Assembly: GCA_026168455.1 (NCBI GenBank)
Contig: CM047426.1
Span: 71,451,986-71,515,985, forward strand
DNA from: Theocolax elegans
Lineage: Eukaryota > Arthropoda > Insecta > Hymenoptera > Cerocephalidae
Reading direction: 5' to 3'
DNA length: 64,000 nt
Under the pieces are notes generated by a model. The model was not told the origin of the DNA and did no database searches. It saw only the letters and a program-made list of their open reading frames with translations. Numbering within the stretch: position 1 is the first letter of the stretch; every line of letters begins with the position of its first letter. A program made the translations under genes and the position numbers. This document shows, in pieces, positions 11,516-22,889 of this stretch.

Positions 11516-12003
11516 TCATTATTATAAATACCCTGTTAAAAAAACCTCATATAAAACTATAAAAAAATTTTTTTTATCGTACTTCATGTGGCTTTTGCAC
11601 CCGGAGTTTGCGATAGAATGCTATAGATTATTTAATAGGAATCGGAAAGAATAAGCTTATAACTATAGGCTTCATAATGAACACCTCATAAAATGCGATA
11701 AAAATAAATTTGTTTATAAGGTTTTATAGGAATAAACGTATAACATAAAAGAGCATAAAATAGTTTATCGGAGTATATCGGGTACACATTTATATTTAAA
11801 TATTTTGTATTTATATTTACCGGGCATTATAAGGATTTGCCACTTTTCACGTACTTATATATCAATGCTATTTCACTCTAAAGCTTATAGTATTTTATAA
11901 TGAAAAACCCGAACATCATATCGTATTTTATGAGGTATTGCTGTATTTTCTATTTACAACGAATAGGCATGTATCTGGATTTCAAATAATTAATGATTTT
12001 TCT
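11516..12003. other. AT-rich DNA with repeated CCTCATAAAAT words
   Basis: CCTCATATAAAAC at about 11548, CCTCATAAAATGCGATA at about 11687 and an inverted ATCGTATTTTATGAGG at about 11920 suggest the remains of a small palindromic element. I could not fix its ends, and there is no gene. Confidence 0.3.
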
Positions 12004-14292
12004 CCGCGTAAAAAAATTAAAGTTTATATGAACTTTATATAAACTTTAGGTTTGGCTAAACTTGATATGTGGTTGGCCAACGAGACTGAGCCGAACTTGT
12101 GTAACTGACTGTTCAAGTTTGGCGAAAGTGTATCAAAAGTTCATCTGAAATTGATATAGTTTTTATAAGGTTTTGTTACAATTACTGACAAATAAAATAA
12201 AGTTTATACTAAGTTTAGCCGAACTCAATATCAACGTGATATCAAGTCCAAGTATATAAAGTAATATAATGTTGATATCAACATACACAAAGAAAATTTT
12301 TAAAAAACTTCTTTAACTGACATCATTAAGTATACATCGGTCAGAAAAATGGATATTTGAGATGTAACCAAAAAATTCGAACCTGCCACTGAAAAGTGTT
12401 GTCCATTTCGTTAGTCTTGAAGACATAACCTGAAAGAAGAAAATTAAAAAAACCACAAAGTATCTATGTTTACATATTAAAATATTAATTAAAACATAAT
12501 TAAATACATAAAATTTTCTATTTAAATAGAAAAAACTTATCTGATGCAGCGGTTCAAAATGAATCTTCATGTGTCGTATTTTCTATCCTGACATCGTTGT
12601 CCGGATTACGCCTTACGTACACCAATCGCGCAACGATACTCTGTCAACTCGTTTACACACTAAACGACGACTCACGATTATTACAATTGCACAAACAATC
12701 GTTCAGATTCGCAAAATATAACCTGGTCTGCTGATCCTTTTCGCGCTGCTCTCGCGAGTGAACTGACGCTAGGGTTAGTTGCCAAAACAACATAGTTTTG
12801 TTTTTTTTTTCATCGGCTAATTTATCGATATTTAACCGATTCGTCAGTACCGTTGCGAATGCGGCGCGAGAAGGACCAGCAGATCAGGTTATTTTTTCAA
12901 ATCTGACAGTTTAATAACTGCAATTGTAATAATCGTGAGTCGCCGTTTAGTGTGTAAACGAGTTGACAGAGCATCGTTGCGCGATCGGTGTACGTATTAA
13001 GGCGTAACTCGGACAACGATGTCAGGATAGAAAATACGACGCATGAAGATTCATTTTAAACCGCTGCATCAGATAAGTTTTTTCTATTTAAATTGAAAAT
13101 TTTATGTATTTAATTATGTTTTAATTAATATTTTAATATGTAAACATAGATACTTTGTGGTTTTTTTAATTTTCTTCTTTCAGGTTATGTCTTCAAGACT
13201 AACGAAATGGACAACACTTTTCAGTGGCAGGTTCGAATTTTTTGGTTACATCTCAAATATCCATTTTTCTGACCGATGTATACTTAATGATGTCAGTTAA
13301 AGAAGTTTTTTAAAAATTTTCTTTGTGTATGTTGATATCAACATTATATTACTTTATATACTTGGACTTGATATCACGTTGATATTGAGTTCGGCTAAAC
13401 TTACAAGGAGACCCTCATATGTTTGGGAAACGGATCGTGCCCAGCTTGTAGTATATGTTTTCTAATATAAAAATATGAAAAAAGCCAGAGCCGCAGACTC
13501 TAACAATCGTATTTTCAAAAGTTATACGCTGTTAAAGCAAAATTTCCAAAAAAAGAGACTTTCCTTTAAACGCTTATAACTTCTGACCTATCAAATATTG
13601 ACATTCAAACCAAATTTTTCTGAAAAGCTGAGATAAAATAGATACATTTTAAAAAAAAGTACGTTCAAATCCGTCAAAATGGAGCAGAGTTATAGCCGAA
13701 TTAAGAATTTAAAGAAATTTAGCTTAAAAAAATCAATAAAATTTGTACAGCCCAATTTTTGTTTAAAATTGCTTCTAATTCTTAATTTGGTTATAACTCT
13801 GCTCCATTTTGACGGATTTGAACGTACTTTTTTTTAAAATGTATCTATTTTATCTCAGCTTTTCAGAAAAATTTGGTTTGAATGTCAATATTTGATAGGT
13901 CAGAAGTTATAAGCGTTTAAAGGAAAGTCTCTATTTTTTGGAAATTTTGCTTTAACAGCGTATAACTTTTGAAAATACGATTGTTAGAGTCTGCGGCTCT
14001 GGCTTTTTTCATATTTTTATATTAGAAAACATATACTACAAGCTGGGCACGATCCGTTTCCCAAACATATGAGGGTCTCCTTGTTAGTATAAACTTTATT
14101 TTATTTGTCAGTAATTGTAACAAAACCTTATAAAAACTATATCAATTTCAGATGAACTTTTGATACACTTTCGCCAAACTTGAACAGTCAGTTACACAAG
14201 TTCGGCTCAGTCTCGTTGGCCAACCACATATCAAGTTTAGCCAAACCTAAAGTTTATATAAAGTTCATATAAACTTTAATTTTTTTACGCGG
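12004..14292. mobile_element. Large palindromic element, family B
   Basis: The left end CCGCGTAAAAAAATTAAAGT (12004) is the inverse of the right end finishing at 14292. Both arms contain the same GGTTTGGCTAAACTTGATAT region, the same splice-acceptor-like polypyrimidine-CAG (13160-13183 on the plus strand) and GCTCTCGCG-type sequence near the centre (about 12720-12890). Each arm is about 730 bp. The right arm is interrupted by another palindrome at 13404-14083. Without that insert the element is about 1.6 kb. There is no intact transposase, and I found no clean target duplication. Confidence 0.75.
13404..14083. mobile_element. Nested 680-bp foldback, CAAGGAGA family, member 1
   Basis: The termini CAAGGAGACCCTCATATG and its inverse are flanked by TTA on both sides (13401-13403 and 14084-14086). 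The whole insert is self-complementary about a centre near 13745. The uninterrupted sequence CTAAACTTAGTATAAAC in the other arm of the host element shows the pre-insertion site and confirms that only TTA was duplicated. Confidence 0.85.
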
Positions 14293-14464
14293 GTCATGAT
14301 TAGAATTTATCGGATTGAATAGGACATTTCACTATAAAGTCGAGCATTATTTATCCGAATCTACCGGTATATTCTAATATTATCCAGCAACCTATGTGGT
14401 TCGTTTATAGGATTTAATCAGTATTGTCACATAAATGAGCGGTTTAGTATTACAATAAACACGG

Positions 14465-14736
14465 AATAGTCGATTACATTTTTGGCGCGAAATTTGTATT
14501 TCTCAAGTGGCTTTGGTGTTACTAAGAACACATAGAAATATTGTACAATTGAAATAATATGTTTTCATATTAGAAAAATTATGAAGTGTAAACTTTATTA
14601 CAAGAGAATGCTAAATAAAGAATACATACTAATTCCGTAACAAATTCTGAATTATTTTAAATGTTAACATGAATTATCGAATCATATAAAAGATTAACAA
14701 AATTGGATTACTTTATTCAAAATTAAATTTAATATT
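14465..14736 (+). repeat. Diverged satellite-like unit, piece 1
   Basis: The segments AACTTTATTACAAGAGAATG and ACATTTAATATTTC-like text recur in the same order at 15520-15960 and 22890-23625. They define a tandem unit of roughly 400 bp, now split by the SINE, the MITE and the 16-22 kb insertions. Confidence 0.5.
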
Positions 14737-15216
14737 TCTTTTTGGTGTTTTTTTTTTATTTTTTTTTTATTCTTGATTTTGTGCCCTCTTTTTTCCTGGC
14801 ACTTCCTACCGTTTATCCCCTGAGGGACTTTAACGGTGTCCACCTACCACCTATGTGTGGGTGCTTTATCCCTCCCTTAAAAACCCCACCATCTCGCATT
14901 CGCCCGGGGTTATGCCCGTGGATGAGGGAAACCTGTGAAGCAGGGAAAACCTCACCCGAGATGGCCGGTGTATTCGAAACATTCTTTTTGGGTGTCAAGT
15001 CACATTGCGTAGGCCTTGACACCGAAACCGAATGTTTTACATCTCCCGCTCACGTTGTGGACTGTGAAAAAACACCTTACCCGCCACGAAAGCCAAGCGA
15101 CCGAGAACGTCACCCATTCACTTGGGTACCGCGCTCAATACTGCTTAACTTCCGTGACCGGCCGAGGTGCATCTCCGCCACTCCGCCATCACCGCGTCGG
15201 TCTCTTTTTGGTGTTT
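14737..15216 (-). mobile_element. 5S-rRNA-derived SINE with 14-bp target duplication
   Basis: The element (14751-15202) is GC-rich against an AT-rich background. It is flanked by exact TCTTTTTGGTGTTT repeats at 14737-14750 and 15203-15216. On the minus strand its first ~110 bases resemble 5S rRNA: AAGTTAAGCAG (15141-15151) matches the box A region, and GAATGGGTGAC (15109-15119) matches box C of the internal polymerase III promoter. A body of about 330 bp follows, and the 3' end is A-rich (T-rich at 14751-14775 on the plus strand), as expected for target-primed insertion. The long duplication and clean ends indicate a genuine retroposon, not a stray 5S pseudogene. The ORFs across it are incidental. 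Confidence 0.85.
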
Positions 15217-15221
15217 ATTAC

Positions 15222-15514
15222 TATATGATAAATGAATTTATTGATCTTTACAAGCCAAAGAAACTCAGAAGAGCCAAAGGCATACTCAGGGTGAAATACA
15301 ACATTTTTTTTTCCATCTTATTAAGTTTTTATTAATATTATACTACAATCAACTAATTTTATGTTTTTGTTGACTTAGCTTGTCTTAGTCTTTTTTCAAA
15401 CACTCATCCTGTGAGGTTTCTAAAGTGGCTGGTATTAATACAGTCCGCCTTACTTGAGATGTGAGGAATGTTTCTTTGGCTTGTAAAGATCAATAAATTC
15501 ATTTATCATATAAC
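15222..15514. mobile_element. MITE with about 41-bp terminal inverted repeats
   Basis: The end TATGATAAATGAATTTATTG continues through ATCTTTACAAGCCAAAG and is repeated as its exact inverse at about 15472-15514. The interior has no coding potential. The element begins only a few bases after the SINE's right duplication. Confidence 0.75.
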
Positions 15515-15519
15515 TTATA

Positions 15520-15960
15520 GTGTAAAAAAGAAATAAATTCACGAATTTTTCTAATAGTTGGAAAATTCAAATTTTAAAAGTGTTTATTACTATAGCTTAC
15601 TGTAGAAAACCACTATCTTTACTTTCATGAAGAATAACATTGAAAAATATTTATAATTAAAGGGCACAAAATTAAGAATACCAGGAAGTGTCACTCGAGT
15701 CTGACAGTTATTTCTATAACCATTAATGAATCACTTAAATATAGAAATATTTAATATTTCTTTGATGTTTATTAGTAGTTTGTAATAAAAACTTCTATCA
15801 TTATATGCATGAAGAATATTAATAAAAAACATTTGAAACTTAAGGGCACAAAACTAAGAATACATAGAAATATTGTATAATTGAAATATTTTTTCTAATA
15901 GTCAGGTTACTATTTTTAACTATTTGAAGAATAACGAAGCAAAACTTATCTAACAAATGT
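15520..15960 (+). repeat. Diverged satellite-like units, piece 2
   Basis: Two imperfect copies of a unit occur, each with AATATTTCTTTGATGTTTATT-like text, CATGAAGAATAAC, AAGGGCACAAAA and, in the first, GTGTCACTCGAGTCTGACAG. The same words in the same order occur at 22890-23625. Confidence 0.55.
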
Positions 15961-16179
15961 ATCTACATTATATTAAAGTTATCTTTTTGAGCAATTTTGT
16001 AAAAACTCCCCAATTCTTGCAAAAAATACTTAAAACATATATATTTTATGATAAATATGTGTTACATAAGTTAATGCTTCAAATTACTGACAAAAAATTA
16101 TTATTATAATTACTAAGTGATATTAAAAAAAAAAAAACGATAAATTATAATGTCCGTCCGTCCGTCCGACAAACATCAT

Positions 16180-17002
16180 CTTGGCGTGAGAGAGAATGAG
16201 ACAGACTGAAAGAGACATAAGAGGGAAAGATAGAGAGACAGATAGGCAGATAGTGAAAATGAGAGAGAAAGAGAGAGAATGGAAGTTAGAGAGAGAGAGA
16301 GAGAAAGAGAGAGAGAATGCGAGAGAGAGAGAGAGAGAGATAACGAGAGATAGAGATAGAGAGATAGAGAAAGAGAGATAAAGAGAGAGAGAAAATGAGA
16401 GATAGAGATAGAGAGATAGAGTAAGAGAGATAAAGAGAGAGAGAGAATGAGAGATAGAGAGAGAGAGAATGAGTGATAGAGAGAGAGAGAGAGAGAATGG
16501 GTGATAGAGAGAGAGAGAGAGAGAATGAGATAGAGAACAATAGAGATAGAGATAGAGAGATAAAGAGAACGAGAGATAGAGATACAGAGAGTGAGCACGA
16601 GAGATAGAGATAGACAGAGAGAGCGAGAGATAGAGATACAGAGAGTGAGCACGAGAGATAGAGATAGACAGAGAGAATGAGAGAGAGAGAGAATGAGGGA
16701 GACAGTGATATAGTGCGAGAGTGAGAGCGTGTAAGAATATGAGAGAGAGAGAGAGTGAGGGAGTGCGAGAGTGACAGTGAGTAAGAATGAGGGACTGTGA
16801 GAGGGAGAGAGTGATATAGCGCGAGAGTAAGAGTGAGTAAGAATGAGGGACTGTAAGAGGGAGAGAGTGAATATGAATGAGGGATTGTGAGGGAGTGTGA
16901 GGGAGAGAGTGAGAGAATGAGAGAGAGAATGAGAGATAGAGAGAGAGTATGAGAGATAGAGATAGAGAATGTGGGGGAGAATGAGAGGGAGAGAGAGAAT
17001 GA
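16180..17002. repeat. GA-rich purine tract (imperfect microsatellite)
   Basis: The plus strand is almost entirely GAGA, GATA and GAAT units for more than 800 bp. The long ORFs rich in Ser/Leu on the minus strand are products of the repeat and not genes. The same tract appears at 20297-20333 and 20925-21050 on the far sides of LINE insertions. The run could form purine-pyrimidine triplex structures. Confidence 0.85.
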
Positions 17003-17430
17003 GATTGATTGATTGATGTATTTATTGGGCCAAGTATGGGGTAGAAACCCCATAGGCACTAAAGCGAACTGATACATAGAGTAAAACTTTTTTAAAACTA
17101 GATAATAATATAAAATTCCATAACAGAAATATAAAATAAATACCATGACAGAGTAAAAAATTAAAATAACAAAATAAAATATATGTACAATTGATTAATA
17201 GATTAATAAATTAAAACTTAAAAATAAATAACAAAATAGTTAAATAAGAAAATAGTTAGCGTTCGCATATCAACCGCAATATAGAATAAAAAAGAATATA
17301 TATAATGAATACAATGAATAAATAAATAAATAGTAACAAAAGTGACGTATAATGACGCAATGAATCACAGAAGAAATGACAGATGAAATAACACAGCAAT
17401 GCCGATTAAACTTAAACTTATATATCCAGG
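17003..17430 (-). mobile_element. LINE 3' end fragment with TCAATCAATC tail
   Basis: On the minus strand the sequence ends AATAAATACATCAATCAATC directly against the GA tract, after a conserved-looking hairpin GGGGTTTCTACCCC. It has the form of a non-LTR retrotransposon 3' end with a short simple-repeat tail. No coding sequence remains. Confidence 0.6.
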
Positions 17431-17431
17431 T

Positions 17432-20293
17432 GATAGATAGATAGATAGAAAACTTTATTTGGTCTTTGGGATTAAAATCCCGTAGACACTTAAATACAAA
17501 TACATCATTGGCATACATAATTAAAATTAAAATAACAATAAAGGTAAACAATAAAAGTAAAACAATATAATAAATTAATAACACAAAAAATAAAAATAGA
17601 TACTGCAATTACAATAATTAAAATATGTATATAACATTGCACAAAAGTTGCACAGAAATAAATAAATAAATAACAAAATTACATAAATGACGCCGCAATA
17701 CATTCATTCAGTCTTATTTCTGTCTTATCAATCGAGGTGAGGGATCACCGGAGAAATTAACCCTTCATTTTGAACCCTAGTGGCCCAGGCAGCTTGGTCG
17801 AGTCCAAACAAGTGCTGAAATAATGAATTTCTAAAAAGACTGATAGATGATATGTCGAATGTGGATGGAGGAAGTTCATTAATGATTTTGGATGAGGTGA
17901 TAACAAATGACTTATGTAAGGCCTCTGTACGAGGAGGAAGATAAGTGAGTGATTTTAATGGAAGACGAGAGGAAGTACGTTGATTTTGCTGAGGGGTGTT
18001 TGCCTTAATGAAATGATTAACCAAATAGCTGGGAGAACTATGAGCAATGATACTGAACGCGAGTGAGCCAATGAGGTATGAACGTCTGGACTCGACTGAT
18101 AACCACCTGAGACCTAACCTGTACGGAGTAACGTGCTCTCTTCTTCCTATGTCTCCCCACACGAACCGAACACACGCATTCAGCAGCCTTTGTAGTTTTA
18201 AATTCCTGGTTTGATCGACATCATTATAGACCGCGCACGCATAATCAAAATGTGGAAAGACAAGTGCTTCTATCAGTCTCTTCCGAAGAGCACGCGATAA
18301 AGATTTCCTATAATACCGTAGAGAGTGCAACACTCCATGTACACGACTCGAGATAGATAGCACCTGCCTTGTCCAATCGAGAGAGGGTGAAATCCAAACC
18401 CCCAACGATTTAACCTCACATTCATAAGACAAGAATTCCGTTCCCAGAGCAACCTTCGGGGCAGTGTTCAGATCAATACGCGACAGAAAAGCCTGACTGC
18501 CCAGAATCATAACCTTCGTTTTTTTTACATTTAATTTGAGTCCATTAGTGTAAGCCCATCGGGCTATCGCATTAGCATCTTGAGTGATACGTTGCACCCC
18601 TGCTTCAAAATCTGCCGGAAAAAACGAATGATAGACCTGGGCGTCATCGGCAAAAAGCATATAATTACTATGAGTAAGAGCTTTAGGCAGATCATTTATA
18701 AAAATGGAAAACAACATCGGACCAAGAACACTGCCCTGTGGCACTCCTGCATTAACCTCAAGCCAATCAGATAGCACACCAGACTCACACTCCACTGCCT
18801 GCATGCGACCTACAAGATATCGATAAAACCAGGTCAGCACATTATCAGAGCAACCAACTTCACTCAGTTTTTGGATCAGTTTGTCATGAGGTACCGTATC
18901 AAAGGCTTTAGAGAAATCGAACAGTATAAGAATCGTGATTTTTCTGGCGTCAATGGCTCTTCTAACATCATCAAGAACACCTAAGAGTGCTGTCTGCGTG
19001 CTGTGGCCTCTGCGAAATCCTGCCTGCCTGTCGGTAAGAATATGATTCTCTTCTAGGTATTTGGAAAGCTGATTGTGTACCAGTCTCTCCAAAACCTTTG
19101 ATAGCTCGCAAAGCTTCGCAATCGGCCTAACATCAGAACACGATTCGACCCTGCTCGACTTCGCCAATGGAAACAAAAGAACCTTTTTCCAACAATCAGG
19201 AAAATACCCAGACGAAAGCATATCATTAAAAAGACCCACAAGGCGCAGGGTTAACTGAGGCTCCAACAGCTTTAACAATTCTACAGATATGCCATCAATT
19301 CCCACTGCCCTCGAAGTCGCCCCCCGAATAGCATACTGAATCGCTCTCACGGTAACGGTAGAGAAATGAAATGATGGGGATGAGGGTGACATTGGACATG
19401 AATTACAAGTTATAGTTGAAAATGACTGGATGTTAAGCGGTTGGACATGGTTTGAGACAGATGCAAAGTGTTGATTCAACTGATGAGCTGTGAAAAATTT
19501 GAGTGGTGACGGATTTGATTTAGTGCTGAGACCCATGTTTTTGAGACATATCCAGGATTTCCTAGGATCATTCATATTATCGAGTTTTCCAGCCAGATAG
19601 TGAAATTTACTCGAGTGAACGGCGTTCGAGACACGATTCCGAAGATCTTTATAGATATTATAATCCCCACTCGAACCCGTTGCTCGAAATCTGCTAAAAG
19701 CTGCATTTCTGTTCCTAATATTTATCTTAATATCCCGGGAAATCCATGGCTTATGTTTACTTTTTATGGTGTGAACTTTTAATGGAGCTAATGTGTTGAA
19801 CGCGTGAAGAATGGCTTTACTAATGCATGACAATGTGGATGAGATGGTGTAGGTAATTGATGTTGAAGGAGCTCGTTGTGAGAACGGATGAGACTGAAGA
19901 TTAATTGAGCACAGATCTATAGAAACAGATTGGTCGGGCCAAGGATGATCATTAAATTGCGATGAATATGAGTCGATATATGAGTTGAATGTGGTCGCGA
20001 GTGTATGAAGGTTGATCTCCCCCAAATTACGTTTACTAATTTTCTTAACTTCAGTCTTTGTATTCATAATCCGAAGGACAAGGTTTATAGCATCATGCCC
20101 TGCTGCGAATGGAGCTACCGTTTTAATGTATTTATAATCAGGTGATGGTTCACTAATAAGAAAGAGATCTAACCATGTATGAGAAGGACCACACGATGTC
20201 ATTGCATGGTGAGTTGGTTCAGATTGTACAAGTGATAGACCCAGTGCCGATAAATTATCCCTAAATTTAATTGCCATAGCACTGGTAGAATTC

Positions 20294-20296
<3 letters not shown>
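17432..20296 (-). mobile_element. 5'-truncated CR1/L2/Jockey-group LINE
   Basis: The element runs on the minus strand from inside its endonuclease domain (about 20296) to a TATC microsatellite tail (17432-17449). It has an open RT frame and a 300-bp AT-rich 3' UTR. The 5' truncation falls exactly at a GA tract. The open frame suggests a fairly young copy. Confidence 0.8.
17728..20296 (-). CDS. LINE reverse transcriptase ORF (5' truncated, RT intact)
   Basis: This frame encodes about 855 residues without a stop. First comes the tail of an AP-type endonuclease (TWLDLFLIS, then AGHDAI in place of the usual SDH). About 230 residues of linker follow, then the RT domain with DFSKAFDTVPHDKL, GVPQGSVLGPMLF and the catalytic FADD box. 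The C-terminal thumb region has LQRLLNACVRFVW and LGLRWLSVESRR. The open frame continues upstream to a methionine at 20364, but that part is translated GA repeat and a neighbouring LINE's 3' UTR, so I end the gene at the junction. The protein would reverse-transcribe its own RNA at a nicked target. Lacking most of the endonuclease and its promoter, this copy cannot be autonomous. Confidence 0.8.
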
Positions 20297-20331
<35 letters not shown>

Positions 20332-20333
20332 AG
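20297..20333. repeat. GA tract between two LINE insertions
   Basis: A pure (GA)n run separates the 5' truncation of the LINE at 17432-20296 from the 3' tail of the next LINE fragment. It is probably a piece of the same purine tract as 16180-17002. Confidence 0.8.
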
Positions 20334-20924
20334 ATTGATTGATAACTATATTTATTTGAGCCAAAGTTGATACAACCGGATGGCTCTAATCATATAAAAT
20401 AGAACATATAAAATAAATTAGACAACTAAAGAAGAATTAATATAACCGATAATAATACATATGTAAAATAATAACTCACGCTAAATTAAAATTAAAATAA
20501 TCTACGTCGCAAGTATTGGACAATAAAATCGGATAAGTCGCTATCCATCCTCATGGAGAAAGTTTTTATAATATATTTTAAAAATATTTACATTAGAGCA
20601 CTCTCTTATTCTATATGGGATATTATCCCACGTTTCCATTGCTAAATAAATAAACGAAGATTTACACGCAAGATTCTTAACATTAGGTAGGTTAAAAACA
20701 GTATTTACTCGTTTGGATCTACGCAATTCAATGCCAACAAAAGCCAGCTTATCGAATAAATATTGAGGTGTTTGGGTGGCCAACAATTTATACATAAAAG
20801 ACCAAGAAAATATTTCCGTCGAACATTTAATGGAAGCCAGTTTAGCTGATCATAGAAAGGCTGCAATGCTACCTCACGTTTTAGATGAAAAATAAATCTA
20901 ACAACGGTATTACACATGCGTTGA
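20334..20924 (-). pseudogene. LINE 3' fragment with RT C-terminal end
   Basis: On the minus strand a frame beginning RMCNTVVRFIFHLKRE and continuing through LNWLPLNVRRKYFLGLL matches the C-terminal region after the RT domain of CR1-like LINEs. It then shifts frame into the 84-residue piece ending at 20541 (YKLLATQTPQYLFDKL). The 3' UTR ends in a TCAATCAATC tail at 20343-20334, directly against a GA tract, and the 5' break at 20924 also abuts a GA tract. The frameshift and truncation make it a dead fragment of a family distinct from its neighbour. Confidence 0.7.
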
Positions 20925-21050
20925 AGAGAGAGAGAATGAGAGAGAGAATAAGAGATAGAAAGATTGAGAGATAGAGAGAATGAGAGATAGAGAGAATGAG
21001 ACAGAGAGAGAAAACGAAAGTTAGAGTAATAGAGTGCGAGAGTAAGAGCT
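20925..21050. repeat. GA-rich purine tract, third segment
   Basis: GAGAGA/GAATGAGA units continue the purine tract interrupted by the LINE fragments. Confidence 0.75.
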
Positions 21051-21054
21051 AGGT

Positions 21055-21071
21055 CCCGGTTCAAATCCGGG
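21055..21071 (+). repeat. tRNA T-arm / B-box remnant
   Basis: CCCGG TTCAAAT CCGGG is a perfect 5-bp T stem with a canonical 7-base T loop. Upstream sequence is GA repeat, so no complete tRNA can form. It is probably the 3' half of a tRNA-derived SINE or a tRNA pseudogene. Confidence 0.55.
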
Positions 21072-21485
21072 CTGAAGCTGTTTTCACTGAAATTTCGAAA
21101 ATGTCTGAAGAGTTGAATTTTATTTTTCGTACAAGAAATTATAAGAATATTGCATTTTTCAAGGTTTTCTCGGTGACATATTGTTATAATAACTTGAAGC
21201 TTTGTAAAATGATAGATAATTACATAACGGCGGGCAACTAACTCCTGTTTTTGCGTAAATTTGTTTTTATTAATTGTTATAAGTAAATTAGTTGTTTTTT
21301 CGTCTGTTATTTTCTGGTGCGAAATTTGTATTTGTAATTGATTATGATACCCACTTAAATAAGTTATCAATCGACATAAGAAGGTTTAAAACGTGTAATG
21401 AACGAAAAATTGCTGAAATGAGTTTTTGGTATGACATCTTACCTGGGATATGATCTGAGATCTCCAGTGAGATTTTTTAATGGGG

Positions 21486-22448
21486 ATATATATGGGCTAT
21501 TTCACGTCAAGTGGTACGATTAAAATTTTAAATCGCTCCAAAATTTGAGAACAGGCTGGAAATATCTTCAAGAAGATAGAAAAAAAATTTTAGGTGTTAA
21601 AGATAATTTGCCTAAAAGTTATTCCACCATGAAAAATGGAAATTTTTCAATTTTTTAGAAAAATTTCTATTTTCAAAGCCATTTATCTCAAAATCTATTA
21701 ATTTTTTTGAAAAAACATTACAAACAACTTTTGTTCAAAATAATCTTTAAAATTTATCTACCTGGGTTACAATTCTTAATTTTAAAATCTCGAAGAGATA
21801 GGGCACTCGAAAATATTGAATATCAAAAAAGGCGACCACGCCACAATCGATTTTGATCTAACACCGCTCAAAAGATCACATTTTTTGAGAGCTTTCGAGT
21901 GGCGGCAGTTAGATTATTGGCCAAGACCGCTGTTGTAGGTTATGCCCTAAAATACATGAAAATTAGTGATTTTATGAGGTTTATGAGGCATAACTTACAC
22001 CAGCGGTCTTGGCCAATAATCTAACCGCCGCCATTCGAAAGCTCTCAAAAAATGTGATCTTTTGAGAGGTGTTAGATCAAAATCGATTGTGGCGTGGTCG
22101 CCTTTTTTTGATATTCAATATTTTCGAGTGCCCTATCTCTTCGAGATTTTAAAATTAAGAATTGTAACCCTGGTAGATAAGTTCTAAAGATTTTTTTGAA
22201 CAAAAGTTGTTTGTAATGTTTTTTTTAAAAAAATTAATAGATTTTGAGATAAATGGCTTTAAAAATAGAAAATTTTCTAAAAAATTCAAAAATTTCCATT
22301 TTTCATGGTGGAATAACTCTTAGGCAAATTATTTTTAACACCTAAAATTTTTTTTCTATTTTCTGGAAGATATTTCTAGTCTGTTCACAAAATTTGGAGT
22401 GATTTAAAATTTTCTTCGTACCACTTGACGTAATAGCCCATATATATA
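21486..22448. mobile_element. Foldback element, family C
   Basis: The end TATATGGGCTATTTCACGTC (about 21488) recurs inverted at about 22445. The two arms of roughly 470 bp are near-complementary about a centre at 21965. Both ends sit in TA repeats, as for family A. A diverged single arm of the same family begins at about 40412. There are no ORFs. Confidence 0.8.
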
Positions 22449-22889
22449 AGTAAACAATATATCAAAAATTGTAAAAACAAATCGTTATTTCTATTTGAAC
22501 TTCTAATATTTGTCATCCTAGTACATGTGGTATATTAAATTCTAATTGGAATGTTATAATTAATAATTTATTAATATGAATCGATATATTATGAATTATA
22601 TAAAGTTTATCAGGTATTAATGTAAATAATAATATTAGAATAAATTATTGGGAATAACAAAAATTGTTAATGATATAAATAGTAAAAATGATCATTCTTC
22701 TATTAATTATTACGGATTTATCCCAACAAATTATATAATTGTAATATTTATTTAATTACTAGTACTATAAATTATTTTACTAAATAGTTTTTAAAAAGTA
22801 ATTTTTTGAATATTACATTACATGTAATTTGATGGTAAAGAATTATTATGTTAAGAATACTATTTAACTGCGAGCGAAGCGAGCATTTT
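22449..22889. other. Anonymous AT-rich DNA
   Basis: I see no gene. GCGAGCGAAGCGAGC at about 22872 resembles words found near Helitron 3' ends (compare 63094-63107), but no terminal hairpin or CTRR end follows. Confidence 0.3.

Noticed and set aside
14742..15335. 197-residue plus-strand ORF across the GC-rich block
   Set aside because: The block is a minus-strand 5S-derived SINE bounded by target duplications, so the ORF is incidental.
16176..17146. Long Ser/Leu-rich ORFs on the minus strand
   Set aside because: They are translations of the GA microsatellite and have no independent coding evidence.
20297..20364. Annotated-looking start of the LINE ORF at 20364
   Set aside because: The first ~23 residues come from a neighbouring LINE's 3' UTR and a GA tract, so the real element begins inside the endonuclease at about 20296.
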